Source: Clostridiales bacterium mt11 | GTDB taxonomy: Bacteria > Bacillota > Clostridia > Tissierellales > Tepidimicrobiaceae | DNA: 64,000 nt | Assembly: GCA_001282665.1 (NCBI GenBank) | Contig: LN874948.1 | Coordinates: 1 to 64,000, forward strand | Direction: 5' to 3' | Shown: positions 27,808 to 34,906 of the stretch, piece by piece | How the letters are laid out: each line of letters begins with the position of its first letter | Position numbering within the stretch: the stretch's first letter is position 1 | Made by a program: the position numbers and the translations under genes | The notes under the pieces: generated by a model | Told to the model about the DNA's origin: nothing | Seen by the model: only the letters and a program-made list of their open reading frames with translations | Database searches by the model: none

Positions 27808-29124
27808 TTAATTGTTTCTTAAACTTAATAACAGTTCTTCTATGGACAGCATATTTTGTTCACCACTTTCCATGTTTCTTAGAGTATATTTTCCTTGATT
27901 TATTTCTTCTTCTCCTATGATTAGTGCATATGGTATATTTAATTTATCAGCATAACCAAATTTCTTACCCATCTTCCCTTTTTCTGTATAGATTTGGGTA
28001 TTGATATTGTGTTTCCTCAAAGTGCTTGCTATTTCTATAGCTTTATCTATACATTCTTCCATAGGTATGATAATTATCTTAGTTAAGGAAGCATCTGTTG
28101 ATTCAATTAACTTAGCTTCTTTTAACTGGTAGAACAATCTAGTAAGCCCTATACTTATTCCTACTCCTGGCAATTTTTGTTTAGTATAATATCCTGCTAA
28201 ATTTTCGTATCTTCCACCTGAACATATACTTCCAATGTTAGGATAGTCATTTAAAAATGTTTCGTATACAGTACCTGTATAGTAGTCTAAACCCCTAGCT
28301 ATAGTTAAATCTATAATATAGTTTTCCTTAGGCACTCCGAAAACTTCTATATGATGGTTAACATCGGCTAATTCCTTTAATCCTTCAGTAAAAATATCAT
28401 TTTCGATTCCTAAATCCTTTAAACTCTTTATCTTCTCTTCGTTACTTCCCTTTATATTTATAAATTCAATTATACTATCTATAGTACTTTTATCCAAACC
28501 CTGCTCATTTAAACTTTCTTTTACCCCCTCTAGTCCAATTTTTTCTAGTTTATCAATTGTTCTCAATATCTCCGTTGAATCCTCAATGCCTAACCATAAG
28601 AAAAATCCTTTTAATACCTTTCTATTATTAATCTTTATAGTAAAGGAATCAAAACCCAAGTCCTTGAAAGTGGAATAGATTATACTAGGTATTTCAGCAT
28701 CATTTATTATTCCCAATTTTTCATTGCCTACTATATCAATATCACATTGATAAAATTCTCTAAACCTACCTTTTTGACTTTTTTCTCCTCTATATACTTT
28801 TCCAATATGATATCTTCTAAATGGGAAAGTCAATTCTGAAAAGTGTTGAGCTACATACCTAGCTAAAGGAACAGTTAAATCAAATCTTAGAGCTAAGTCC
28901 GTATCTCCTTTTTCAAATCTATATATCTGTTTTTCTGTTTCTCCGCCACCTTTCGCTAGTAAAACTTCTGCTTTCTCTATTAAAGGTGTATCTATTGGCA
29001 AAAAACCAAACTTTTCATAATTCTCTCTTATAATATCTAACATCTTGTTAAATAATATTTGGTCTGATGGAAGAAGTTCCATGAAACCAGGTAATGTTGA
29101 TGGTTTGATTATATCACTACTCAT
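27808..29124 (-). CDS. hisS: Histidyl-tRNA synthetase
   Basis: A 438-residue class II synthetase. Motif 2 region FRRYHIGKVYRGEKSQKGRFREF, the histidine-specific ARGLDYYTGTVYE and SICSGGRYENL, and a C-terminal anticodon-binding domain (IIIPMEECIDKAIEIA) are all present. The start at 29124 (MSSDIIKPS) is chosen because GGAGG lies 7 nt upstream; a longer frame to 29199 adds 25 atypical residues with no site. No T-box is seen; a terminator of ytxC lies shortly upstream. Confidence 0.96.
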   Translation of the reverse strand: MSSDIIKPSTLPGFMELLPSDQILFNKMLDIIRENYEKFGFLPIDTPLIEKAEVLLAKGGGETEKQIYRFEKGDTDLALRFDLTVPLARYVAQHFSELTFPFRRYHIGKVYRGEKSQKGRFREFYQCDIDIVGNEKLGIINDAEIPSIIYSTFKDLGFDSFTIKINNRKVLKGFFLWLGIEDSTEILRTIDKLEKIGLEGVKESLNEQGLDKSTIDSIIEFINIKGSNEEKIKSLKDLGIENDIFTEGLKELADVNHHIEVFGVPKENYIIDLTIARGLDYYTGTVYETFLNDYPNIGSICSGGRYENLAGYYTKQKLPGVGISIGLTRLFYQLKEAKLIESTDASLTKIIIIPMEECIDKAIEIASTLRKHNINTQIYTEKGKMGKKFGYADKLNIPYALIIGEEEINQGKYTLRNMESGEQNMLSIEELLLSLRNN

Positions 29125-29191
29125 ATGTATACCTCCAAGCATATATCTATTTATTACTATGATATCATTTATATGTATTTTTTCAAATATA

Positions 29192-29223
29192 ATAAACAAA
29201 AAGAAGCTGAAAAATTCAACTTC
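29192..29223 (-). terminator. Intrinsic terminator after ytxC
   Basis: Minus-strand hairpin GAAGTTGAA / TTCAGCTTC followed by TTTTTGTTTATT, 3 nt after the ytxC stop. Confidence 0.85.
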
Positions 29224-29226
29224 AAA

Positions 29227-30078
29227 TTATTTACCCCTTTTAAGCTTCATATGTCCGTTACATTTTTCACATCCTAGACAAAAATATACTCTATCTTGAA
29301 ATACGCTAGAAATCACCTTTATAATTTCATCATCTTTATGTTTTTCATCTAAATGTACTATTAACTTCTTAGGTGCTATTACTATTAAAGAACTTACCAG
29401 TAGATCATCTTTACTAATACCTTGATTGTCTATTTCAGCAACTATATCTGTAAAAAAGTCGCTATCTATAATATTATCGTTTTCATCTAACATCTTATAG
29501 TTCCCATCTTGGAAAACTAGGTTTACCAAATCATATTTAGGTTCTTGTACTTCAACAAAATATTGTAATATCTTTATAAACTCCTTATACTCCTTTTCAG
29601 CAGTAAATTCTTCTATTCCTTTATCAATAACTAGACTAATAAAATAGTCAAATTCTCTAATCCTAAAACGCACAAAACCATCTATTAAAATAAAGGGAGA
29701 ATCCATAATATATTTTTTTATCTGATTAATGAAATATTCCTTTTCTATAGCAAAATTTTCTTTATCTAATAAAAAATCTTTAGAAATCTCCACTATTTCT
29801 TCTTTTTCAGTAGATTTTAACTCAGTTTTATCAAGAGTTACTTTTTTAACAATAATATCTTTGGAATATATTTTTAAAATTATTTCTAATATCATTTCTG
29901 TTACAACAGTATAAAAATCTTTTTTAGGCAAAGACTTACCCTTAGTTGGAATTATATTAAATATATACCTAGAGCCATAGTATTCTTCTTCAACTTTTAT
30001 TTTTTTATCAGGAAAATAATCAAAGATTATCTTTCTTACTTCATCCATATCTCTATTAAATCCCACTTTTATGTTCAT
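29227..30078 (-). CDS. ytxC: YtxC-like sporulation protein
   Basis: A 283-residue soluble protein of the YtxC family, which is annotated as putative sporulation protein and is found beside thrS in Bacillus, as here. Features seen: IDGFVRFRIREFDYFIS, a typical YtxC segment, and a C-terminal CxxCxxC-like run (CLGCEKCNGHMKLKRGK) that could bind a metal. Biochemical role unknown. It lies upstream of hisS but a terminator separates the two. Confidence 0.8.
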   Translation of the reverse strand: MNIKVGFNRDMDEVRKIIFDYFPDKKIKVEEEYYGSRYIFNIIPTKGKSLPKKDFYTVVTEMILEIILKIYSKDIIVKKVTLDKTELKSTEKEEIVEISKDFLLDKENFAIEKEYFINQIKKYIMDSPFILIDGFVRFRIREFDYFISLVIDKGIEEFTAEKEYKEFIKILQYFVEVQEPKYDLVNLVFQDGNYKMLDENDNIIDSDFFTDIVAEIDNQGISKDDLLVSSLIVIAPKKLIVHLDEKHKDDEIIKVISSVFQDRVYFCLGCEKCNGHMKLKRGK

Positions 30079-30146
30079 GATTATTCACTCCCTTCTGTTA
30101 CTAGTATGCTCTCCAAAAATGGACCTATACTATATAAAGAGTTACT

Positions 30147-30893
30147 CTATTGGCAATATAGAGTAATTATAGTTCCAACATCAATAACCTTTTTATCGCT
30201 TAACCAGATCACTTTTTTATTATGTTTTTTTAAAAATTTAAAAATTTTTTCGCAATCAGGATGTTCATTCAATCTACCAGAAAACATTATTGTATCCTTA
30301 GATGGGTTCCCATTAACCCCTCCTATAAAACCATAGGGATATCCTTTTAATTCAATATATCCAGATTGTATCAATAATACATCAAAACCTAAATCACTCA
30401 ATTTCTTATATATAGGATAATCTGCGGTTATGATGGATTTATCATCAACTATAGCCATAGAGCATTTAGTATATCCTTGATTTATATTTATAAACTCTAA
30501 ATTTTCTTTTTTTAGATAATATTTAAGTTTTTCATCAGTATATTTAAAGTTATGGATTGCTAAATTCCCAATTCTTCCTACATTATATGCTATATCATCA
30601 GGATAGTCTTTACCTAATTTCGTCTGCCCTCTTATTATTCTTATACCCGTTCCATAAAGCTTTTCTTCATAATAATCAAAAACATTAGGTGCAACTATTA
30701 ATGTTTTATGGTTGACTGGATGAATAACTATATCTGGATGATAGGAAATAGGCTCCGACACTTCCGTACATTTGATAGTAGGTATTATCTTTAAATTCAA
30801 ACCTTTTAAATTCTTAAGTATCTCAGAAGATATCCTACCATCTACTATGACGGTATTTGCATCTTTGTTTGGAATAAACGGATTAACGTTCAT
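30147..30893 (-). CDS. DUF6873-like protein (GME fold)
   Basis: A 248-residue soluble protein resembling the DUF6873 family, which is assigned the guanidino-modifying-enzyme fold of arginine deiminase relatives. It begins VNPFIPNKDANTVIVDGRIS and has ECHPD-like SYHPDIVIHPV, ARIIRG-type GIRIIRGQTKLG, a Cys in GYTKCSMAIVD and FIGGVNG. Whether it is an active enzyme is unknown. The ATG at 30893 (AAGTGGTG 6 nt upstream) is preferred over GTG at 30905. It follows tRNA-Cys. Confidence 0.7.
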   Translation of the reverse strand: MNVNPFIPNKDANTVIVDGRISSEILKNLKGLNLKIIPTIKCTEVSEPISYHPDIVIHPVNHKTLIVAPNVFDYYEEKLYGTGIRIIRGQTKLGKDYPDDIAYNVGRIGNLAIHNFKYTDEKLKYYLKKENLEFININQGYTKCSMAIVDDKSIITADYPIYKKLSDLGFDVLLIQSGYIELKGYPYGFIGGVNGNPSKDTIMFSGRLNEHPDCEKIFKFLKKHNKKVIWLSDKKVIDVGTIITLYCQ

Positions 30894-30912
30894 ATATTTC
30901 ACCACTTTTACG

Positions 30913-30943
30913 CAAAAAATTAAACCTTCTATATAGAAGGTTT
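30913..30943 (-). terminator. Intrinsic terminator of the tRNA-Cys transcript
   Basis: Perfect minus-strand palindrome AAACCTTCTAT / ATAGAAGGTTT followed by AATTTTTTG, 2 nt after the CCA end of tRNA-Cys. Confidence 0.85.
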
Positions 30944-30945
30944 TC

Positions 30946-31020
<75 letters not shown>

Positions 31021-31037
31021 GTGATTAAATTTGGTTG

Positions 31038-31065
31038 GTAAAAAAAACTTTAGTATCAATACTAA
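31038..31065 (-). terminator. Terminator-like hairpin just upstream of tRNA-Cys
   Basis: Minus strand TTAGTAT-TG-ATACTAA followed by eight Ts. It sits 17 nt before tRNA-Cys and after the partial tRNA-Cys/palindrome, so transcripts carrying the partial tRNA may stop here, or tRNA-Cys may need its own promoter. Confidence 0.65.
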
Positions 31066-31072
31066 CGGCCCC

Positions 31073-31122
31073 GACTAAGCGACTCACACCAAATCAAAAA
31101 CCTGATTTGGGTTCCCTGCTTA
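31073..31122 (-). repeat. 50-nt palindromic element, copy A
   Basis: On the minus strand: TAAGC, AGGGAAC, a stem CCAAATC / GATTTGG around a T-rich loop, TGTGAGTC, then GCTTAGTC. The outer TAAGC / GCTTA also pair, giving a two-level hairpin. A second copy at 31646-31696 differs at a few positions that keep pairing. It is fused directly to a truncated tRNA-Cys. Confidence 0.8.
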
Positions 31123-31147
31123 TGCCTTACCACTTGGCTATGCCGCC
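31123..31147 (-). pseudogene. Partial tRNA-Cys (5' 25 nt only)
   Basis: The 25 nt are identical to nucleotides 1-25 of the intact tRNA-Cys at 30946-31020 (acceptor 5' strand and D-arm) and then switch abruptly to the palindromic element. No anticodon, T-arm or 3' acceptor is present. Confidence 0.9.
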
Positions 31148-31159
31148 ATGAACGCTGAC

Positions 31160-31302
31160 ACGCAATTTTTAATTTTGAATGTTGAATTGTGAATGTTTAG
31201 GGTCTATCTCTAGGGTCTTTTTCATGACCAAAGATTATCCATATAATTGTTTTCGTCTTTAATTCAAAATTCACCATTAACAATTCACAATTTTTAACCC
31301 GT
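31160..31302. repeat. AT-rich MITE-like spacer element 1
   Basis: A spacer flanked by AATTTTTAATTTTGAATG-like and TTCACAATTTTTAA-like ends in opposite orientation. Its core (GGTCTATCT... GGTCTTTTTCATGACC) is shared with the spacer at 31392-31508. A 65-codon open frame across it and tRNA-Gly is not a gene. Confidence 0.55.
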
Positions 31303-31315
31303 AGGGTTAAAATAA

Positions 31316-31390
31316 TGGAGCGGAAGACGGGATTCGAACCCGCGGCCCTCGCCTTGGCAAGGCGATGCTCTACCACTGAGCCACTTCCGC
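31316..31390 (-). tRNA. tRNA-Gly (GCC)
   Basis: 75 nt including encoded CCA. Acceptor arms GCGGAAG / CTTCCGC; anticodon loop TTGCCAA (GCC); T-arm GGGTTCGAATCCC. Minus-strand start GCGGAAGTGGCTCAGTGG. Confidence 0.97.
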
Positions 31391-31391
31391 A

Positions 31392-31508
31392 CATTCAATG
31401 ACAGTTAACAATTCCCAGAGTCTATCTTTTAGGTCTTTCTGAAGACCAAAGGTCGTTCTTACAATGGTTTTTAATTGTCCATTGTCCTGTGTTAATTATC
31501 AATTGTTA
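31392..31508. repeat. AT-rich MITE-like spacer element 2
   Basis: Shares the core GTCTATCT...AGGTCTTTCTGAAGACC with element 1 and has AACAATT / AATTGTT-type sequence at both ends. Lies between tRNA-Phe and tRNA-Gly. Confidence 0.55.
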
Positions 31509-31510
31509 AA

Positions 31511-31586
31511 TGGTGCCCAGAGGCGGAATCGAACCACCGACACGGGGATTTTCAGTCCCCTGCTCTACCGACTGAGCTATCTGGGC
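31511..31586 (-). tRNA. tRNA-Phe (GAA)
   Basis: 76 nt including encoded CCA. Acceptor arms GCCCAGA / TCTGGGC; anticodon loop CTGAAAA (GAA); T-arm GGTTCGATTCC. Minus-strand start GCCCAGATAGCTCAGTCGG. Confidence 0.97.
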
Positions 31587-31645
31587 ATAACATCATACTA
31601 TTCTTAAGTATTACGATTATCTCTTCGTTATAGTTCATCAACGCG

Positions 31646-31696
31646 GACTAAGCGATTCACACCAAATCGAAAAACCCGATTTGGGTTCTCTGCTTA
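31646..31696 (-). repeat. 51-nt palindromic element, copy B
   Basis: Second copy of the element at 31073-31122. The inner stem is CCAAATCG / CGATTTGG: both arms changed relative to copy A so that pairing is kept and extended by one base pair. Outer TAAGC / GCTTA are conserved. Fused directly to a truncated tRNA-Phe. Confidence 0.8.
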
Positions 31697-31717
31697 TACC
31701 GACTGAGCTATCTGGGC
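31697..31717 (-). pseudogene. Partial tRNA-Phe (5' 21 nt only)
   Basis: Identical to nucleotides 1-21 of the intact tRNA-Phe at 31511-31586, ending in the D-loop, then switching to palindrome copy B. The rest of the tRNA is absent. Confidence 0.9.
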
Positions 31718-31719
31718 TT

Positions 31720-31825
31720 ATCTCAATTGACAATTATCTGGGTATATCTTTTGAGCCTTTCCCACAATCTTTTTAATTGTGCATTGTCTACACTTGGCTC
31801 AAAGACCACAATTGTTAGTATACAT
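31720..31825. repeat. AT-rich MITE-like spacer element 3
   Basis: Contains GGGTATATCTTTTGAGCC, similar to the cores of elements 1 and 2, flanked by CAATTGACAATT and CACAATTGTTAG. Lies between hslO and the partial tRNA-Phe; no gene is seen in it. Confidence 0.45.
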
Positions 31826-31841
31826 GATTGTTTTTATAAAG

Positions 31842-32717
31842 TCAATAGTCAATTAACTTTTCTAAGTCATCTTTTGAAAATTTATATTTCTCATTACAAA
31901 AATGACATACTATTTCAGCCTTTCCATCCTCTTCAATCATACTATTGATCTCTTCCTTGCCTAGGCTAAGTAGGACTTTTTCAATCTTTTCTCTCGTACA
32001 ATTACATTTATATTCAATAGGGACTCTATCTAGTACTTCCATTTTAAATTCCCCAAATAATTGTTCCATTACTTCCTCTGGAGTTAAGCCTTCATCTATT
32101 AAAGTTGAAATAGGCTTTGCTTGTTTTAATATCTCTTCTATTCTATCAATATCTTTATCTTCCACATTAGGCAGTAACTGAAGCATATATCCCCCAGCAG
32201 CTTTTACAGAAATGTCCTTGTCCACTAGCACTCCTAAATTTATAGCTGATGGCTGTTGTTCAGATAGATAGAAATATTTAACTAGATCGTCTGCAATTTC
32301 ACCTGATACCAAGTTGGACATTCCAACATAAGGCTCTTTCAATCCTAAGTCTCTAATCACCGTTAGATAGCCTTTTCTTCCTACTACTCCCCCTACATCT
32401 AACTTGCCATCAGGTCTACTTGGCATATCTGCAAAAGGATAGTCAACATATCCTTTTACTTCACCTTTATTATTTGCTACGGTAACGATGTTTCCGATAG
32501 GACCATCACCTTTTATCTTAAATGTTAATGAATCCTTATCGCTCTTCATAGCGATTCCCATCATTGCTGCTGCAGTCAGCGTTCTACCCAAAGCGGCAGT
32601 AGAGGTTGGAGAAGTGTTGTGAATTCTTCTTGCCTTTTCCACTATATTGGTTGAAGAAGCCACAAATAATCGTAAAGTTCCTTTATTATCTATCCCACGT
32701 ATAATATAATCCTTCAT
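31842..32717 (-). CDS. hslO: Redox-regulated chaperone Hsp33
   Basis: A 291-residue holdase active under oxidative and heat stress in the cytoplasm. The N-terminal domain has ARRIHNTSPTSTAALGR and the family segment GGVVGRKGYLTVIRD. The C-terminal redox switch has CNC (about residues 238-240) and CHFC (about 269-272), the four zinc-binding cysteines of the family. Start ATG with AAGGAG-type site. Monocistronic by position. Confidence 0.96.
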   Translation of the reverse strand: MKDYIIRGIDNKGTLRLFVASSTNIVEKARRIHNTSPTSTAALGRTLTAAAMMGIAMKSDKDSLTFKIKGDGPIGNIVTVANNKGEVKGYVDYPFADMPSRPDGKLDVGGVVGRKGYLTVIRDLGLKEPYVGMSNLVSGEIADDLVKYFYLSEQQPSAINLGVLVDKDISVKAAGGYMLQLLPNVEDKDIDRIEEILKQAKPISTLIDEGLTPEEVMEQLFGEFKMEVLDRVPIEYKCNCTREKIEKVLLSLGKEEINSMIEEDGKAEIVCHFCNEKYKFSKDDLEKLIDY

Positions 32718-32736
32718 AATCCTACTCCTTTTTATA

Positions 32737-32772
32737 CGATAAAATATTTAAAGCCCCTTTGCCAGGGGCTTG
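32737..32772 (-). terminator. Intrinsic terminator of the cold-shock gene
   Basis: Minus-strand hairpin AAGCCCCTGG-CAAAGGGGCTT followed by TAAATATTTTAT, about 40 nt after the csp stop. Confidence 0.85.
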
Positions 32773-32810
32773 ATTGCTACTGTTAAAAACTATATAAAAG
32801 AGAATCAGGT

Positions 32811-33011
32811 TTATAGTTTAATAACGTTAGTAGCTTGAGGACCTTTTTCTCCTTGAACTATTTCGAATTCAACATTTTGTCCTTCTTCTAAAGTTTTAAA
32901 TCCATCTGAGTTTATTGCTGAATAGTGTACGAATACATCTTCGCCTTCTTCAGTAGAAATAAAACCATACCCTTTTGTAGCGTTAAACCACTTTACAGTA
33001 CCTTTTACCAT
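32811..33011 (-). CDS. Cold-shock protein (CspA family)
   Basis: A 66-residue single-stranded nucleic-acid-binding OB-fold protein with RNP1 KGYGFISTE and RNP2 DVFVHYSAI. These act as RNA chaperones and antiterminators. It has its own terminator and a 140-nt upstream leader, as is usual for csp genes. Confidence 0.97.
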   Translation of the reverse strand: MVKGTVKWFNATKGYGFISTEEGEDVFVHYSAINSDGFKTLEEGQNVEFEIVQGEKGPQATNVIKL

Positions 33012-33155
33012 TTAAAACATTCCTCCAATACAACAATTTAAATAGATGAGTCCTATGTATCATCTACCTTTAAATAAGTCTATCACATATTAGATATCCT
33101 TGTCAAATAATATTCCCCAATATTTTACTAAATATTCTCATAGGTTTTCGTATTT

Positions 33156-33890
33156 TTAGACGATAGCTACAAAATTTACCCTTTCTGATTTCTCATTAGG
33201 TTCATTAAAAGTAAATCCGTCATAACAATGAATCTCCCTAAAAGAAGCTTGTCTTAGTAATTCAACTATTTCATTGGTATAATAAGCCTTTTCAAAATGC
33301 TGTTCGTCAAATCTTATATACTTATCATCTTTATCTAATACGAAAAAACTCAAATAAAATTCTACAATATCATCGCTTTCATCAAAATAGTTTTGCCATA
33401 CATAAAAAACTCCTTCGCCATCTTCTATAAAGGTATTGTTTCCAATGATATGCTTCAACTTATAATAGGAGTTTATATCGAAGATAAATATTCCTCCATC
33501 ATTTAAATGCTCTCTTACATTTTTAAAGGTAAGTAATAAATCTTCTCTATCCTGTATATAGTTTATGCTATCACATATAGAGATGACCGAGTCAAATTTT
33601 TGGTTAATATTAAAATCTATCATGTTTTGATTTAAAATTTTTACATTTTTAAATTTATGCAGCTTGTTGTAAGCCATACTCAACATTTCTGAGGATAAAT
33701 CAAAACAGGTTAAATCATATCCCCCCATAGCTAAATAATAGGATAAGTTTCCTGTACCACAAGCCATCTCCAATACTTTTTTAGGCTCATTACAAAATTT
33801 TTCAAATATACTTTTAATATATAAATACCAGTCCTTATAATCTATGTCCACCATTAATTCATCATATAGATATGCAAATTTATTGTACAT
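33156..33890 (-). CDS. Class I SAM-dependent methyltransferase
   Basis: A 244-residue protein with motif I VLEMACGTGNLSYYLA, motif II region LTCFDLSSEMLSMA and DSVISICDSINYI. It belongs to the small YqeM/UbiE-like group found in Firmicutes; the substrate is unknown. It begins 3 nt after the sirtuin gene stop, so they are cotranscribed. Confidence 0.87.
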   Translation of the reverse strand: MYNKFAYLYDELMVDIDYKDWYLYIKSIFEKFCNEPKKVLEMACGTGNLSYYLAMGGYDLTCFDLSSEMLSMAYNKLHKFKNVKILNQNMIDFNINQKFDSVISICDSINYIQDREDLLLTFKNVREHLNDGGIFIFDINSYYKLKHIIGNNTFIEDGEGVFYVWQNYFDESDDIVEFYLSFFVLDKDDKYIRFDEQHFEKAYYTNEIVELLRQASFREIHCYDGFTFNEPNEKSERVNFVAIV

Positions 33891-33893
33891 GTT

Positions 33894-34637
33894 CTACTCC
33901 TTCTCTAGTTCGTCTAAAATAGCCTCCAAAGTCTTGCCTGCACTCTCTTCAATTTTCACTTCAGCAAAACTATCCATAGCTGTAGGTCCTACGTTTATTA
34001 TAACAAATTCTTTTGCCACTTGGGGTAAGTAATTTACTGGTGATACTGTCAAGCTTGATCCTATTACGATTAATAAATCGCTGGTTTCAACCTCATGTAA
34101 TGAGATTTCAAAATCCTCTGGCAACATATCTCCAAAGAATACAACATCCGGTCTAAGGATTCCACCGCAATTATCACACTTTGGCGGTATCTCACCATTA
34201 TTAACTTTATCAGTTAAAACCTCTAATTCTACTTTATTGCCACATTCCATACAGGAACCTTCTCTAGTATTACCGTGAACTTCTAAAATGTATTTAGAAC
34301 CTGCTCTATAGTGTAAATTATCAATATTTTGAGTAATTACTCCTTTAATATACCCTAGTCTTTCCATTTCTGCCAAAGCAAAGTGAGCTCTATTAGGTTC
34401 AGCCTCCGTCATACCTAAAAGCATCTTAAACCCTTCATTGTAAAATTTTTTAGGATTATTATACAATACAGAGGTCGATAAAGCTTCCATTGGGTCAACC
34501 TTCTCCCATAATCCTGTATTAGGAGTTCTAAAATCTGGTATACCACTTTCAGTTGAAATACCTGCACCCGTCAAAACCATGGTTTTAGATGAATTCTTAA
34601 TCAATTTAGCAACTCTTTTAATATCATCTTTATTCAT
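33894..34637 (-). CDS. cobB: NAD-dependent protein deacylase (sirtuin)
   Basis: A 247-residue sirtuin removing acetyl or other acyl groups from lysines with NAD. It has GAGISTESGIPDFRTPNTGLW in the NAD site, TQNIDNLHYRAG, the catalytic His in EVHGN, and four zinc cysteines (CMEC and CDNC). No N-terminal extension. Lies between a SASP gene and the methyltransferase; 20 nt separates it from the SASP stop. Confidence 0.95.
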   Translation of the reverse strand: MNKDDIKRVAKLIKNSSKTMVLTGAGISTESGIPDFRTPNTGLWEKVDPMEALSTSVLYNNPKKFYNEGFKMLLGMTEAEPNRAHFALAEMERLGYIKGVITQNIDNLHYRAGSKYILEVHGNTREGSCMECGNKVELEVLTDKVNNGEIPPKCDNCGGILRPDVVFFGDMLPEDFEISLHEVETSDLLIVIGSSLTVSPVNYLPQVAKEFVIINVGPTAMDSFAEVKIEESAGKTLEAILDELEKE

Positions 34638-34657
34638 AGAATCCCCCTTGTTATTTC

Positions 34658-34858
34658 CTATTGTTTTTCTTTATCTTCCTTTTTCATATTCCTTTTTTTT
34701 ACCGTTATTAGTCCTCCAATCCTACCTGACTCCTTAGCCGTTAGACCTGCCCAACCTACTTCGTTAATTTTATCCATTAGTCCTAATTCCTTAGCTATTT
34801 CATATTTCAATTTATCCTCTATGGTTTCCTTTTTTTCCTTCTTTTTTTTATCTTTCAA
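34658..34858 (-). CDS. Alpha/beta-type small acid-soluble spore protein (divergent)
   Basis: A 66-residue protein with the SASP core LKYEIAKELGL (germination protease site within YEIA) and LTAKESGRIGGLI, which matches the conserved LTARQNGSVGG DNA-binding segment. Both ends are unusually Lys/Glu-rich (KDKKKKEKKE at the start, KKRNMKKEDKEKQ at the end). SASPs coat and protect spore DNA. The TTG start has GGAGGG 5 nt upstream, but that site is inside a 12-bp hairpin (34862-34893). Confidence 0.82.
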   Translation of the reverse strand: MKDKKKKEKKETIEDKLKYEIAKELGLMDKINEVGWAGLTAKESGRIGGLITVKKRNMKKEDKEKQ

Positions 34859-34861
34859 ATT

Positions 34862-34893
34862 TATCCCTCCTAAACTTATTATTAGGAAGGATA
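34862..34893 (-). promoter_or_regulatory. Hairpin that sequesters the SASP ribosome binding site
   Basis: Minus strand TATCCTTCCTAA pairs along all 12 positions (one G-U) with TTAGGAGGGATA across an 8-nt loop. The 3' arm contains the GGAGGG ribosome binding site. There is no T-run after it, so it is a poor terminator for the CPBP gene ending at 34907 and more likely controls translation of the SASP gene. Confidence 0.6.
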
Positions 34894-34906
34894 AAGGGTT
34901 TTATTC

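Noticed and set aside
31197..31394. 65-residue minus-strand ORF across the spacer and tRNA-Gly
   Set aside because: It covers the whole tRNA-Gly gene and a repeat, has no ribosome binding site and low-complexity composition.
31160..31825. Possible CRISPR array in the tRNA region
   Set aside because: Repeats are imperfect, unevenly spaced, and alternate with tRNA genes; no cas genes nearby.
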